From: Brevibacterium ravenspurgense
GTDB taxonomy: Bacteria > Actinomycetota > Actinomycetes > Actinomycetales > Brevibacteriaceae
Reading direction: 5' to 3'
DNA: 64,000 nucleotides
NCBI RefSeq assembly: GCF_001584615.1
Contig: NZ_LQQC01000010.1
Coordinates: 558,001-622,000 of the forward strand
In this document: positions 16,999-24,711 of the stretch, one piece after another
How positions within the stretch are numbered: position 1 is the stretch's first letter
Layout: every line of letters starts with the position of its first letter
Position numbers and translations under genes: made by a program
The notes under the pieces: generated by a model
What the model saw: only the letters and a program-made list of their open reading frames with translations
Told to the model about the DNA's origin: nothing
Databases searched by the model: none

Positions 16999-18078
16999 TC
17001 ACCTGTCGGCGCTGCACGAAGGCAGGTCGGATGTTCGGTCTTCTGCAATGTCCTCCAGCGCGGTTTTCGCCGCGTGGAGATTGTCGATTCTCACAACTGT
17101 GATGTCACGGCCCTTGGCGGCGTCGACCGCTTCTGCGCAGTTGTCACGCGGGGACAGGAAGTATTCGCTGCCGGCATCGTCTGCGGCGGCGACCTTCTGT
17201 CGCGCTCCCCCAATGGGCTGCACGGTGCCGTCAGCTGTGATCGCTCCGGTTCCGGCGACGTTCTTGTCACCTGCCAGAGGCCCTTCGGTCAGCTTGTCGA
17301 TGATCGTCAGCGCAAACACCGTGCCGGCTGATGGGCCGCCGATGTTGTCGAGGTTGAACTTCACGTCGACGGGGAAGTCGAAGTCCTGGTTCAGCAGAAC
17401 TCCCATCCGGTGTTTGCCGTCGATCATGGTCGGCTGGACCGTTTCGGTCCGCTCCTTTCCCCCGCTTACGAGGCGGAGCTCCACCGGGCTGCCCTTCTCG
17501 ACTTCCGCGTGGATTGTCTGCAGGGCGTCCGGACCTTCGACTTCTTTGCCGTTGATGGCCAGCACCGTGTCGCCCTGGGCGACTTTGCCGCGCGCCGGTC
17601 CGTCAGCGGGGTCTTCTGCCACTCGCATGCGGACTGTGTAGTCCATGCCGAGTTCGCTGAGCGCCGCGGCCGTGGCGATGTCCTGGGAGCTTGTCATCTG
17701 CGCCGTGTTGGTCTGGCTGACCTGTTCACCGGTTGTGTCCAGCGGGTACATGGATTCGGTCGGCACGACGGTTTCTGTCCCCTTGAGAACCCCCATGAAT
17801 GCGCGCAGTGCGCTCATGTGGCGGTCGGGACCTCCGACCACGCCGACGGTGAGCATGTTGAGCTGCCCGTCAGTGGGATAGGTTTTCGTTCCCGTGATTT
17901 CAACGACGTCTTTGTCGGTGTCTTTGACTTTCCCCAGCGTGTTGAACACCGGGCCGGGGGTTTCGACCATGTACGGGACGGGCAGAACAACTGTGACCAG
18001 CACGAGAACGAACGCGAGAAAGCTCGAAACGGCGAATGCGGAGATCCGCCTGCGGGGCTGGTCAGAGTGCCTGGCCAC
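16999..18078 (-). CDS. Membrane-anchored PDZ/Lon-type serine protease (YlbL family)
   Basis: A 359-residue protein with one N-terminal membrane helix (about residues 13-35), a PDZ domain (about 140-210, around VAQGDTVLAINGKEVEG) and a C-terminal Lon-like protease domain. The S16 catalytic dyad is visible as Ser250 in NIGGPSAG and Lys295 in GGARQKVAAA. The active domain should face outside the membrane, as is usual for this family. GTG 18078 is preferred to the upstream start because AAAGGA lies five bases before it. The gene precedes the UPF0182 gene in the same direction and stands back-to-back with the DUF2342 gene, the arrangement I recall for mycobacterial Rv3193c-Rv3195. Substrates are not known. 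Confidence 0.9.
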   Translation of the reverse strand: MARHSDQPRRRISAFAVSSFLAFVLVLVTVVLPVPYMVETPGPVFNTLGKVKDTDKDVVEITGTKTYPTDGQLNMLTVGVVGGPDRHMSALRAFMGVLKGTETVVPTESMYPLDTTGEQVSQTNTAQMTSSQDIATAAALSELGMDYTVRMRVAEDPADGPARGKVAQGDTVLAINGKEVEGPDALQTIHAEVEKGSPVELRLVSGGKERTETVQPTMIDGKHRMGVLLNQDFDFPVDVKFNLDNIGGPSAGTVFALTIIDKLTEGPLAGDKNVAGTGAITADGTVQPIGGARQKVAAADDAGSEYFLSPRDNCAEAVDAAKGRDITVVRIDNLHAAKTALEDIAEDRTSDLPSCSADR

Positions 18079-18245
18079 AGTGTCCTTTCGGTTGGTCGGC
18101 TTGAAGCATTCTAGTCGGTGCCGTGACGACACCACCATTCGGCGTTACGTCGAGAGCGAAATGTGCAGTTGACGGCGCTGAGTGGAAATCTTTTAGCGAC
18201 TCGCTTCGTTACCCTGAAAAGAACGATCAACCCGTGGGGGCCAAC

Positions 18246-19538
18246 ATGAGTGATGACAAAGACCGTCCAGATGACGACCCGAGGAACAACATGTTCGGCA
18301 TGTTCTTCGGCGGCGGGCAGGGGCCGTTCAACATGGATCCAAGCCAGCTGGGATCGATGATGAGCAGCTTCCAGTCGATGATGTCCCCTCCCGACCCAGA
18401 AGAAGCCGCCCTGCGGACAGCCGAAAGCGCTGTCCCCCAGCCGGACCCGACCGTGACCAACGAGACCAGCCAAGCCACGGCAGATGCGTTCCGCCTTGCC
18501 GAACTGTGGCTCTCAAAGGTGACGGACGCCTCGTCGGGGGCTGCCGGCGTTCAGGCACTCAGCCGCCGAGGCTGGGTCAAGGAGACGATCGGCGGTTGGC
18601 TGTCGCTTGCCTCCCCCATCCAGGAACGGACCGCTTCCGGACTCACCGAGAGCATCACGGAGCAGATTCCCGAGGAGATGCGCGGCTTCCTCAGCAGCGC
18701 ACAGCCGATGCTTGCCTCCATGACAACGTCGATGTTCGCCTCCCAGCTGGGGCAGGCCGCCGCTGCACTGTCCGGCTCTGTGCTCACCGGCACGGAGTAC
18801 GGTCTGCCGCTGGCATCAAGCCAGCGTCCCTCCATGGTGAGCGCAAACATCACGGGCTTCGCCGCTGAAATCGATGTCGACGTGACCGAGCTGCGCATCT
18901 ACCTGGCCACTCTGGAACTGGCACACTACGCGCTGTTTGCTCGCGCTCCGTGGCTGCGCAAGCACATTGAAGAGGCCGTGCGCGCATACGCTGCGACCGT
19001 CGAAGTCAACGGGGGCGCCCTCGGTGGCATCACACCGGACATGGATCCGCAGAAAATGCAGGAAGCGGCCGAACAGATGCAGAAGGACCTGTTCAAACCC
19101 GCCGATACGGCAGAACGCCGCGCCGCAGAACAGAACCTCCAGCGGCTGCTGTCAACGGTTGCAGGCTGGACCGATGTTGTTGCCTACGCCGCTGTCAAAC
19201 CGCTTGAAAAGCGCGACCAGATTCGCGAAGCGCTGCGCGAACGCTACAGCACCCAGTCGGAAGCCGAAGCTGAATTCGCTTCGCTCATTGGGCTGAACAT
19301 CCACCCGACCCGCATGAACGATGCGGTGCAGCTGTTCACGTTCCTCGAACAGACAGAAGGCGCTGAAGCCCGCGATGCCGTGTTCAGCCAGGTGGAGTCC
19401 CTGCCGTCGGCCGTCGACCTCGACGACCCTCTGGGCTACCTGGAGCGCCGCAGCCCCGAAGCGGCCGACGCCGATATTGAAAACATGGACGAAGCTCTCC
19501 AGCGACTGCTGGATGAGGAATCCGGCAAGGACGACTGA
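18246..19538 (+). CDS. DUF2342 zinc-metallopeptidase-like protein
   Basis: A 430-residue protein of the DUF2342 family, annotated elsewhere as zinc-dependent metalloprotease or F420-biosynthesis-associated. The N-terminus is Met/Gly/Phe-rich and probably disordered (MFGMFFGGGQGPFNMDP). The family core follows, with VSANITGFAAEIDVDVTELR and the conserved ATLELAHYALFARAPWLRKH, where E-x-x-H resembles a half HExxH. A second classical metal ligand is not obvious, so catalysis is unproven. ATG 18246 follows a GGGGG stretch; the open frame reaches 41 codons further but looks non-coding. It is divergent from the PDZ protease and convergent with a HELAH peptidase. Confidence 0.82.
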   Translation: MSDDKDRPDDDPRNNMFGMFFGGGQGPFNMDPSQLGSMMSSFQSMMSPPDPEEAALRTAESAVPQPDPTVTNETSQATADAFRLAELWLSKVTDASSGAAGVQALSRRGWVKETIGGWLSLASPIQERTASGLTESITEQIPEEMRGFLSSAQPMLASMTTSMFASQLGQAAAALSGSVLTGTEYGLPLASSQRPSMVSANITGFAAEIDVDVTELRIYLATLELAHYALFARAPWLRKHIEEAVRAYAATVEVNGGALGGITPDMDPQKMQEAAEQMQKDLFKPADTAERRAAEQNLQRLLSTVAGWTDVVAYAAVKPLEKRDQIREALRERYSTQSEAEAEFASLIGLNIHPTRMNDAVQLFTFLEQTEGAEARDAVFSQVESLPSAVDLDDPLGYLERRSPEAADADIENMDEALQRLLDEESGKDD

Positions 19539-19568
19539 CGCCGGCTGAAGCAAGCAGCCTCACCGACG

Positions 19569-19609
19569 CACAAAAGCGCCGCGGGGAGATCACCCGCGGC
19601 GCTTTTGTG
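19569..19609. terminator. Bidirectional terminator between convergent genes
   Basis: A 17-bp perfect stem (19569-19585 with 19593-19609), loop GAGATCA, with AAAA and TTTT flanking the GC core on either side. It serves the DUF2342 gene and the opposing metallopeptidase gene. Confidence 0.85.
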
Positions 19610-19654
19610 TGCTGACGCAGCGCAGCGTTCGGCGGCGCCGCGGCTTATGCCTGT

Positions 19655-20206
19655 TCAGCTTTGTCTTCCTGCGGCTTCGGCGGCATCTTCGCCGTGCGCA
19701 AAGCCTTCGAGGAAGACTTCCGCTGCCTCTGCTTTCGGATGCCGGTTCGCCAAAGCGCGAAAAGCAGGTGAATGGTCGAGGTGCCGCAAATGGGCCAACT
19801 CGTGAACCAGGACTGCCTCGAGGACCCAGCGGGGAACGTTCCGCAGACGGTCGGACACTCTGATATCCCCCGTCAGACCGCTTGCAGAGGCGAACCTGCG
19901 TCGCTGGTTCGCAACCCAGCGCACAGAGCCCGGCTCAATGCCGTCGTCGAAATAGCGGCTGTTGAGCTCCTCGGCGAGGGCTCGGAGTTCGTCGTCGCTG
20001 CGGGGAGCCAGCGCCCGGCGGCGCTGGGCACGTTCCAAAAGCAGAGCGATGCCGTCGAGGTTTGCTGCAACATTGAAACGCTGCGGAACAGCGAGCTTCC
20101 AGCCGTCGGCGGTCGGCTGCAGCGAGTAGGTTTTCTTTCTGCGCGCAGAGCGCACCACAGTCATTTCTCCGCTGCGAAGCATCCGCTCAACATCTGCCGC
20201 CGTCAT
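19655..20206 (-). CDS. YgjP/SprT-like zinc metallopeptidase
   Basis: A 183-residue protein of the small M48/YgjP-like metallopeptidase group. The signature VLVHELAHLRHLDHSPAFRA (roughly residues 127-146) contains HELAH plus a downstream histidine, a complete zinc site. Upstream is the RRFASASGLTGDIRVSDRL stretch typical of the family. No signal peptide is present, so it is probably cytoplasmic. The start is uncertain: ATG 20206 (MTAADVERML) and ATG 20233 (MGPSAWIG) are both possible and neither has a strong ribosome site. The gene lies in a conserved actinobacterial cluster with DUF2342 and the cyclodehydratase-like gene; its substrate is unknown. Confidence 0.8.
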   Translation of the reverse strand: MTAADVERMLRSGEMTVVRSARRKKTYSLQPTADGWKLAVPQRFNVAANLDGIALLLERAQRRRALAPRSDDELRALAEELNSRYFDDGIEPGSVRWVANQRRRFASASGLTGDIRVSDRLRNVPRWVLEAVLVHELAHLRHLDHSPAFRALANRHPKAEAAEVFLEGFAHGEDAAEAAGRQS

Positions 20207-20367
20207 GGTGCCAATCCAAGCAGAGGGCCCCATCGAGAACAAAGTGAAGCGAACATGTCCATGATGTGACCAACACCACCTACTCAAATCCAACAGATTT
20301 CAAAAATTTATGCATCAACAGCCGAATTTCGCGGATTCTCGGGCCTGAACAGCCATCAACCACATCA

Positions 20368-20650
20368 TCATCCACAGCTGTTTCCACAGGCACGGGAGAA
20401 GTCTCCACAGAGAATCCACACGCGTCCACACTGCCAACCGGACTCCGCTTTGACGACGCCCCGTCCGTCCTTTAACTTTGAGGGACGGACCTGCGGAAAA
20501 CGCAGTGATCACGGGCAAGGGGAAGGCTCGTGAACACTGACGGCCCTGCGGGTCCGCCTACTGAGCAGGGCCTGCACAGTGGCGTCGGTTCTCACCAGCC
20601 GACAGCCGCGCAGCAGGCCCTGCTCGTGTTCTATCCACAGGTTTTCCACA
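20368..20650 (+). repeat. Cluster of seven TCCACA (DnaA-box-like) motifs
   Basis: TCCACA occurs at 20371, 20383, 20404, 20415, 20425, 20634 and 20645, always on the + strand. Two form 9-mers one mismatch from the DnaA box TTATCCACA: CTATCCACA (20631-20639) and TTTTCCACA (20642-20650). They are grouped as five plus two. dnaA and dnaN are not nearby, so this is not the usual oriC context. Confidence 0.6.
20563..20625. repeat. 13-bp inverted repeat with nested hairpin
   Basis: GAGCAGGGCCTGC (20563-20575) and its exact reverse complement (20613-20625) are separated by 37 bases, which themselves contain a smaller GTCGG/CCGAC hairpin. It sits between the two groups of TCCACA motifs and about 90 bases before the cyclodehydratase-like gene. 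It may be an operator, a cruciform or a 5'-leader structure. Confidence 0.6.
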
Positions 20651-20717
20651 GATGTAGAAAGCGTCTTCCATCCGGCCAGCCCAGCAACGTAGATTGACTG
20701 CACTACCGGAGGTGAAG

Positions 20718-21626
20718 ATGCTCATAATTGATCCGGCCGCTGCCGTCATCAGCCGAACGCACGCCTGTGTGCAGTTCGGAATAGATGACCCGGTCATCCT
20801 TTCCGGACTCAGCGATAGCGAAGCCGCCCTCATTGACGCTCTGCGGCTGGGCATTGAAGAAGACGACTTCGAACCCGAAGCACAGACACTCGGAGTCACA
20901 GCAAGCAGGGCGCACGAACTCCGCACACTCCTGACGGAAGCCGGAATACTCGTGACCACCCGGGTTCCCGGCACCTCGGCCCCGTGGCGTCTGCGCACCT
21001 GGGCGACCCAGAACTCGGCTGATCCCCTCGAGCTCGCGGCAAAAGTGCACCGCTCCCCCGTGTATGCCATCGGACCCTTCAATGATGAGTTCGCAACGGC
21101 AGCTGCTGCCGCAGGACTGCGAGCCGCGCCGGCGGACAGCAGCATTGACCCCCGCATCCACCCGGGCAGCCTCGTGATCATCACGGCAGTGTGGATGCCT
21201 GATCTGCTGAGCTCGGATGCACTGTTTGCCCGCGATATCGACCACGTCCACGCTGTTATCGGGGACCACTTCGGAACTGTCGGCGGAGTCATTGTGCCCG
21301 GTGCTTCACCGTGTTCCCGCTGCAGCGTGCTCTGGGCCAAACAGCATGACCCCGGATGGTTGGAAGCGTGGAAAGCGGTCCACCTGAGCGGGCCTCGGGC
21401 TTCACTGGCCGACCCCGCGCTCGTGGCCATTACGGCTGCCCACGCAGCCTCCCGGCTGCGCGCCAATCGGGCGGGAATGCCCGGCGCGCACAGCAAGCTG
21501 ACCGTGTCAGATTGGGGGTTCGAAGAAGATGCGGTGTCTTTCCACCCCGACTGCCAGTGCCGTCAGGGCTCCGATGCCGCTGCCGAATCTGCTGCAGTGA
21601 TGTCGAGCAGTTCAGCCCCGAACTGA
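20718..21626 (+). CDS. Cyclodehydratase-like (TOMM leader-binding/ThiF-related) protein
   Basis: A 302-residue protein resembling the leader-peptide-binding, ThiF-related component of azoline-forming RiPP cyclodehydratases. The N-terminus (LIIDPAAAVISRTHACVQFG, then a small helical region ending EAGILVTT) looks like a winged-helix, RRE-like module. The C-terminal half has GVIVPGASPCSRCSVLW, HDPGW and HPDCQC, giving a CxxC...CxC zinc-type site. No YcaO partner or precursor peptide is seen nearby, so its present role is unknown. Orthologues near uvrD2 exist in mycobacteria (Rv3196-type, from memory). ATG 20718 is fixed by a GGAGG Shine-Dalgarno. The last 64 bases overlap the 3' end of uvrD2 on the opposite strand. 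Confidence 0.72.
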   Translation: MLIIDPAAAVISRTHACVQFGIDDPVILSGLSDSEAALIDALRLGIEEDDFEPEAQTLGVTASRAHELRTLLTEAGILVTTRVPGTSAPWRLRTWATQNSADPLELAAKVHRSPVYAIGPFNDEFATAAAAAGLRAAPADSSIDPRIHPGSLVIITAVWMPDLLSSDALFARDIDHVHAVIGDHFGTVGGVIVPGASPCSRCSVLWAKQHDPGWLEAWKAVHLSGPRASLADPALVAITAAHAASRLRANRAGMPGAHSKLTVSDWGFEEDAVSFHPDCQCRQGSDAAAESAAVMSSSSAPN

Positions 21627-23626
21627 GCGAGTTTGACCGAGCCGAGACCAGGAATGAGAGCCAGCTGGTCCCGGCTGCGCGGAGAAGCTTCGGCAAGCGC
21701 GCTCAGCGTGGCCTGTGTCAGCACCATGTATTCAGGCACGCGCAGCTCTTCGGCTTTTGCCGCCCGCCACTGGCTGAGCTGCTGCAGCAGTCCGCTGTCA
21801 GCCGGAGCCGCACACGCGGCGCACCTGCCCATGCGCCGTTCAGCTGGCTGAGTGAGTGCCCTGCCGCACTGCCTGCAGGACTTCCCAGCCGAAGTGGCAC
21901 GCGGTTCTTCTTCACGGTGAACAGGCTGCGAACCACGCATTTCACCAATAAACCGCGACACTTTGCGCTGGGTGCGAGCACCTGACTGTCGCATGCGCGC
22001 CCACGACATATCGAGTGAATCCCGGGCGCGGGTGACGGCAACATAGAACAGCCGGCGCTCTTCGGCGATATCGCGCGGAGTCAGCGCATAGGAAATGGGC
22101 ATGAGCCCCTCGGTGAGGCCGATAAGGTGCACGCGGCTCCACTCCAAGCCCTTCGCTGCGTGCACACTGGCCAGCGTCACTCCGTCAACCGTGGGTGCGA
22201 ACTGGTGTTCTCGCCGATCTTCCAGTTCCGCGCTGAACTGCGGCAGGGTGACCGGCAGCTCTGAGCTGCGCTGCATATCTGCGGCCAGCTGCACGAGGGA
22301 ATTGAGCGATTCCCATTTTTCCCGCAGCGCTCCGGTAGCCGACGGCGGCTGAGCCTGCCAACCGATGCTGGACAGCACCTCGGCAACAGCGGTGTCGAGT
22401 CTTTCCGTGTGCCGTGCCGCGGCAGAAGAGCGTAGAAGAACCATGGCCTCTTTGACTTCGCGGCGAGCAAAGAAGCGCTCTCCCCCGCGCAGCACATAGC
22501 TGATGCCGCGGGCTTCGAGGGCCTCTTCTATCGCCCGGCTCTGCCCGTTGGTGCGAAAGAGCACCGCAATGTCGGCTGCGCGCGTGCCCTGCGCGATCTG
22601 CGCTGCAATCCGCTGGGCGACAGCGGCGGCTTCTGAAGCATCGTCTGCGTACTCCGAGGCGGACGGTGCCTGACCGCCTTCGCGCACCGCCTGCAGCTGC
22701 AGAGCTCCGCTGCCGGTGTGGGCGAGGATCCGGTTGGCGGCTTCGACAATGGGCTGCCGCGAACGGTAGTTGCGCACAAGTTCGATGGTTGTCGTGTCCG
22801 CAAAGCGCTGCGCTGTGTTCAGCAGATAGTTCGATGTGGCGCCCGCGAATGTGTAGATGGTCTGCGCGGGATCACCGACAACGCACAGGGAGTCCCTGTC
22901 GCCCAGCCAGCGCATCAGGAGGTCGTACTGCAGTGGCGAAACGTCCTGGAATTCGTCAACCACGAAGTGGCGATACTGACTGTGCACGGTGGCTGCGAGG
23001 TCGGCACGCGAACCCAGCACTCCCGACAGCGTCAGCAGGACGTCTTCAAAGTCCAGCAGCCGGCGCTCTGTTTTGAGGTCGCTGTAGCCGCGCATGATGT
23101 CGACAATCGCGGAAACGGTGAGCCCGCCCGGCAGTTCACGATTACGCGCCTGCTGCGCGTAGTCCTCAATGCCCAGGAGGCTCACGGCCGCGTATTCGAT
23201 TTCTGATGCGACGTCGCGGACGAGTTCGCGTTCGACCGTCATGCCGAGATTTCCCATGACGCGGGCAACAGCCCCGGCTTTGTTGGGCATGAGCTCTGGG
23301 AACGGACCTTCGGCGAACATGGGCCAGAAATAGCGCATCTGGCGCAGGGCCGCAGCGTGGAATGTGCGGGCCTGCGCGCCGTCGACACCGAGTGAGCGCA
23401 GCCTGGAGCGCATTTCTCCCGCAGCCTTTGCGGTGAATGTCAGGGCCAGGGTCTGTTTGGGATCGCGCTTGCCGGTGAGCGCCCCATAGGCGATGCGGTG
23501 CGTCATGGCCCTGGTCTTTCCAGTGCCCGCACCGGCAAGGACGACGAGCGGGCCGCCGCTGTGTTCGGCAACTGCCCGCTGCTGGGTGTCCAGCGCTTCC
23601 AGCAGCTGTTCCGCTTTGGATGTCAC
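21563..23626 (-). CDS. uvrD2: ATP-dependent DNA helicase UvrD2 with HRDC domain
   Basis: A 687-residue superfamily 1A helicase. Visible motifs are the Q-motif region LEALDTQQRAVAEH, Walker A GAGTGKT (Lys37), motif II VVDEFQDVS, GDPAQTIYTFAGA, VRNYRS and the C-terminal VTLASVHAAKGLEW and FYVAVTRAR. After the motor comes a tetracysteine module (CRQCGRALTQPAERRMGRC then AAC) and an HRDC domain (KAEELRVPEYMVLTQATLSA). This is the UvrD2 layout of actinobacteria, where the enzyme is a 3'-5' helicase in DNA repair. GTG 23626 overlaps the nudC stop (GTGA). The upstream frame extends 39 codons but only covers nudC sequence. The 3' end overlaps the cyclodehydratase-like gene by 64 bases. Confidence 0.94.
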   Translation of the reverse strand: MTSKAEQLLEALDTQQRAVAEHSGGPLVVLAGAGTGKTRAMTHRIAYGALTGKRDPKQTLALTFTAKAAGEMRSRLRSLGVDGAQARTFHAAALRQMRYFWPMFAEGPFPELMPNKAGAVARVMGNLGMTVERELVRDVASEIEYAAVSLLGIEDYAQQARNRELPGGLTVSAIVDIMRGYSDLKTERRLLDFEDVLLTLSGVLGSRADLAATVHSQYRHFVVDEFQDVSPLQYDLLMRWLGDRDSLCVVGDPAQTIYTFAGATSNYLLNTAQRFADTTTIELVRNYRSRQPIVEAANRILAHTGSGALQLQAVREGGQAPSASEYADDASEAAAVAQRIAAQIAQGTRAADIAVLFRTNGQSRAIEEALEARGISYVLRGGERFFARREVKEAMVLLRSSAAARHTERLDTAVAEVLSSIGWQAQPPSATGALREKWESLNSLVQLAADMQRSSELPVTLPQFSAELEDRREHQFAPTVDGVTLASVHAAKGLEWSRVHLIGLTEGLMPISYALTPRDIAEERRLFYVAVTRARDSLDMSWARMRQSGARTQRKVSRFIGEMRGSQPVHREEEPRATSAGKSCRQCGRALTQPAERRMGRCAACAAPADSGLLQQLSQWRAAKAEELRVPEYMVLTQATLSALAEASPRSRDQLALIPGLGSVKLAQFGAELLDITAADSAAASEP

Positions 23627-24621
23627 AGCAGCTGTTCTCCGTCGAGCCAGGCACTGATGATCTGCCCGGCAATCGAGACTTCGCCGGGCAGAGACAGCGA
23701 ACCGTTCGCTGTTCCGGCTTGTATGTCTTCGCGACTGAACCACTTGACGTCGGCGATTTCATGGCCGTCTGCCGCAATCGCAGCAGACCGCGCTCGCGCA
23801 GCAAAGCCGAGCATGAGTGAGCACGGAAACGGCCACGGTTGGGAACCGAGATAGCGAATGGTGTCGCAGTCGATGTCGGATTCTTCGTGGACTTCGCGCC
23901 TGACCGCCTGTTCCAGGGTTTCACCAGGTTCAACGAAACCGGCCAGGAGCGAGTACCGGCCTTCGGGCCACAGCGCGTTGTTGCCCAGCAGAATGCGCTC
24001 CGTGCCGGCGTCGTCAGTGTGCAGCACCGCGGTGATCACAGCCGGGTCGGTGCGGGGGAAGTGTTCCGTGCCGGCTTCCGGGTCAACCCGCACCCATCCC
24101 CCGGCTGAGGGCACCGTGGGGTCGCCCGTACGCGGTGAATGGGTGTGGGTTCTGTGCCAGTTATCGAGTGCCACAGCGGTCGTTGCCGCATCGATGTCGG
24201 TGTCGCTGAGCTGTGTTGCCAGTGCGCGCAGATCAACCCACGTGGGATCGTCCATTGTCGTGCCGACCGCCGGGGCCAACAGGAAGTCGTCAGCAGAAGC
24301 TGCGGAGTCATCGAGAACAGCGCTGTCGGCGGTTGAGCGTCCGGCGTCGTCAAGCAGCAGCGCAACGAGGTCCGCGGTGTCGCTGCGGCCGATGTAGACC
24401 CTGGTGCCGGTCAGGCCGTCCCAGTGCTCCTTGAGCTGCGCCACCCTGAACAGGTGCAGACCTCCACGAGATACCAGCAGGCTGCCGCGGTGGCAGAAGA
24501 AGACGCGTGTGCTGCTGCGGGCGAGAACGTCTGCAACACTGCCGTCAGCACCGCGGTCGGTGTGATTGCGGTCGGTTCCAACACGGGACAGCGAGCGGAC
24601 TGGCAGCTGGTAGCGGTTCAT
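23623..24621 (-). CDS. nudC: NAD(H) diphosphatase NudC-like Nudix protein, zinc site lost
   Basis: A 332-residue NudC-type Nudix hydrolase, expected to cleave NADH to NMNH and AMP and possibly to remove NAD caps from RNA. The Nudix box is GFVEPGETLEQAVRREVHEE followed by SD, where the consensus glycine of EExGU is serine. The family specificity motif SQPWPFPCSLMLGF is intact, and PRTDPAVI precedes the catalytic domain. The central zinc ribbon (normally two Cys pairs) is replaced by HSPRTGDPTVPSAGGW and shows no cysteines. ATG 24621 (MNRYQLPVRS) gives the expected length. It is upstream of, and coupled to, uvrD2. The first ~100 residues are poorly conserved, as usual for this domain. Confidence 0.88.
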   Translation of the reverse strand: MNRYQLPVRSLSRVGTDRNHTDRGADGSVADVLARSSTRVFFCHRGSLLVSRGGLHLFRVAQLKEHWDGLTGTRVYIGRSDTADLVALLLDDAGRSTADSAVLDDSAASADDFLLAPAVGTTMDDPTWVDLRALATQLSDTDIDAATTAVALDNWHRTHTHSPRTGDPTVPSAGGWVRVDPEAGTEHFPRTDPAVITAVLHTDDAGTERILLGNNALWPEGRYSLLAGFVEPGETLEQAVRREVHEESDIDCDTIRYLGSQPWPFPCSLMLGFAARARSAAIAADGHEIADVKWFSREDIQAGTANGSLSLPGEVSIAGQIISAWLDGEQLL

Positions 24622-24699
24622 GCCCACCACGATAGCCGCCGGCACTGACACAGATCTGACACGCGCCGTTGCGAAACTGAAGAGCAAGTCCAGCCCGGG

Positions 24700-24705
24700 T
24701 AGATT
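24700..24705 (+). promoter_or_regulatory. Possible -10 element, leaderless phosphotransferase-like gene
   Basis: TAGATT ends six bases before the GTG start at 24712. The GGAGG just upstream of the start is only one base away, too close to serve as a normal ribosome site. A leaderless transcript is therefore plausible. Confidence 0.4.
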
Positions 24706-24711
24706 GGAGGC

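Larger units (their letters stand above)
20207..20717. other. Non-coding spacer with DnaA-box-like cluster
   Basis: About 510 bases between two divergent genes with no supported ORF. It contains seven same-strand TCCACA motifs and a 13-bp inverted repeat, and it presumably also holds both promoters. The left part (20270-20330) is clearly A/T-rich for this genome. Confidence 0.75.

Noticed and set aside
20368-20650. TCCACA cluster considered as chromosome origin
   Set aside because: dnaA, dnaN, recF and gyrase genes are absent and the motifs are mostly imperfect; retained only as a DnaA-box-like cluster.
20718-21626. Complete RiPP (TOMM) biosynthetic cluster
   Set aside because: No YcaO, dehydrogenase, precursor peptide or transporter is nearby, and the orthologue is a core actinobacterial gene.
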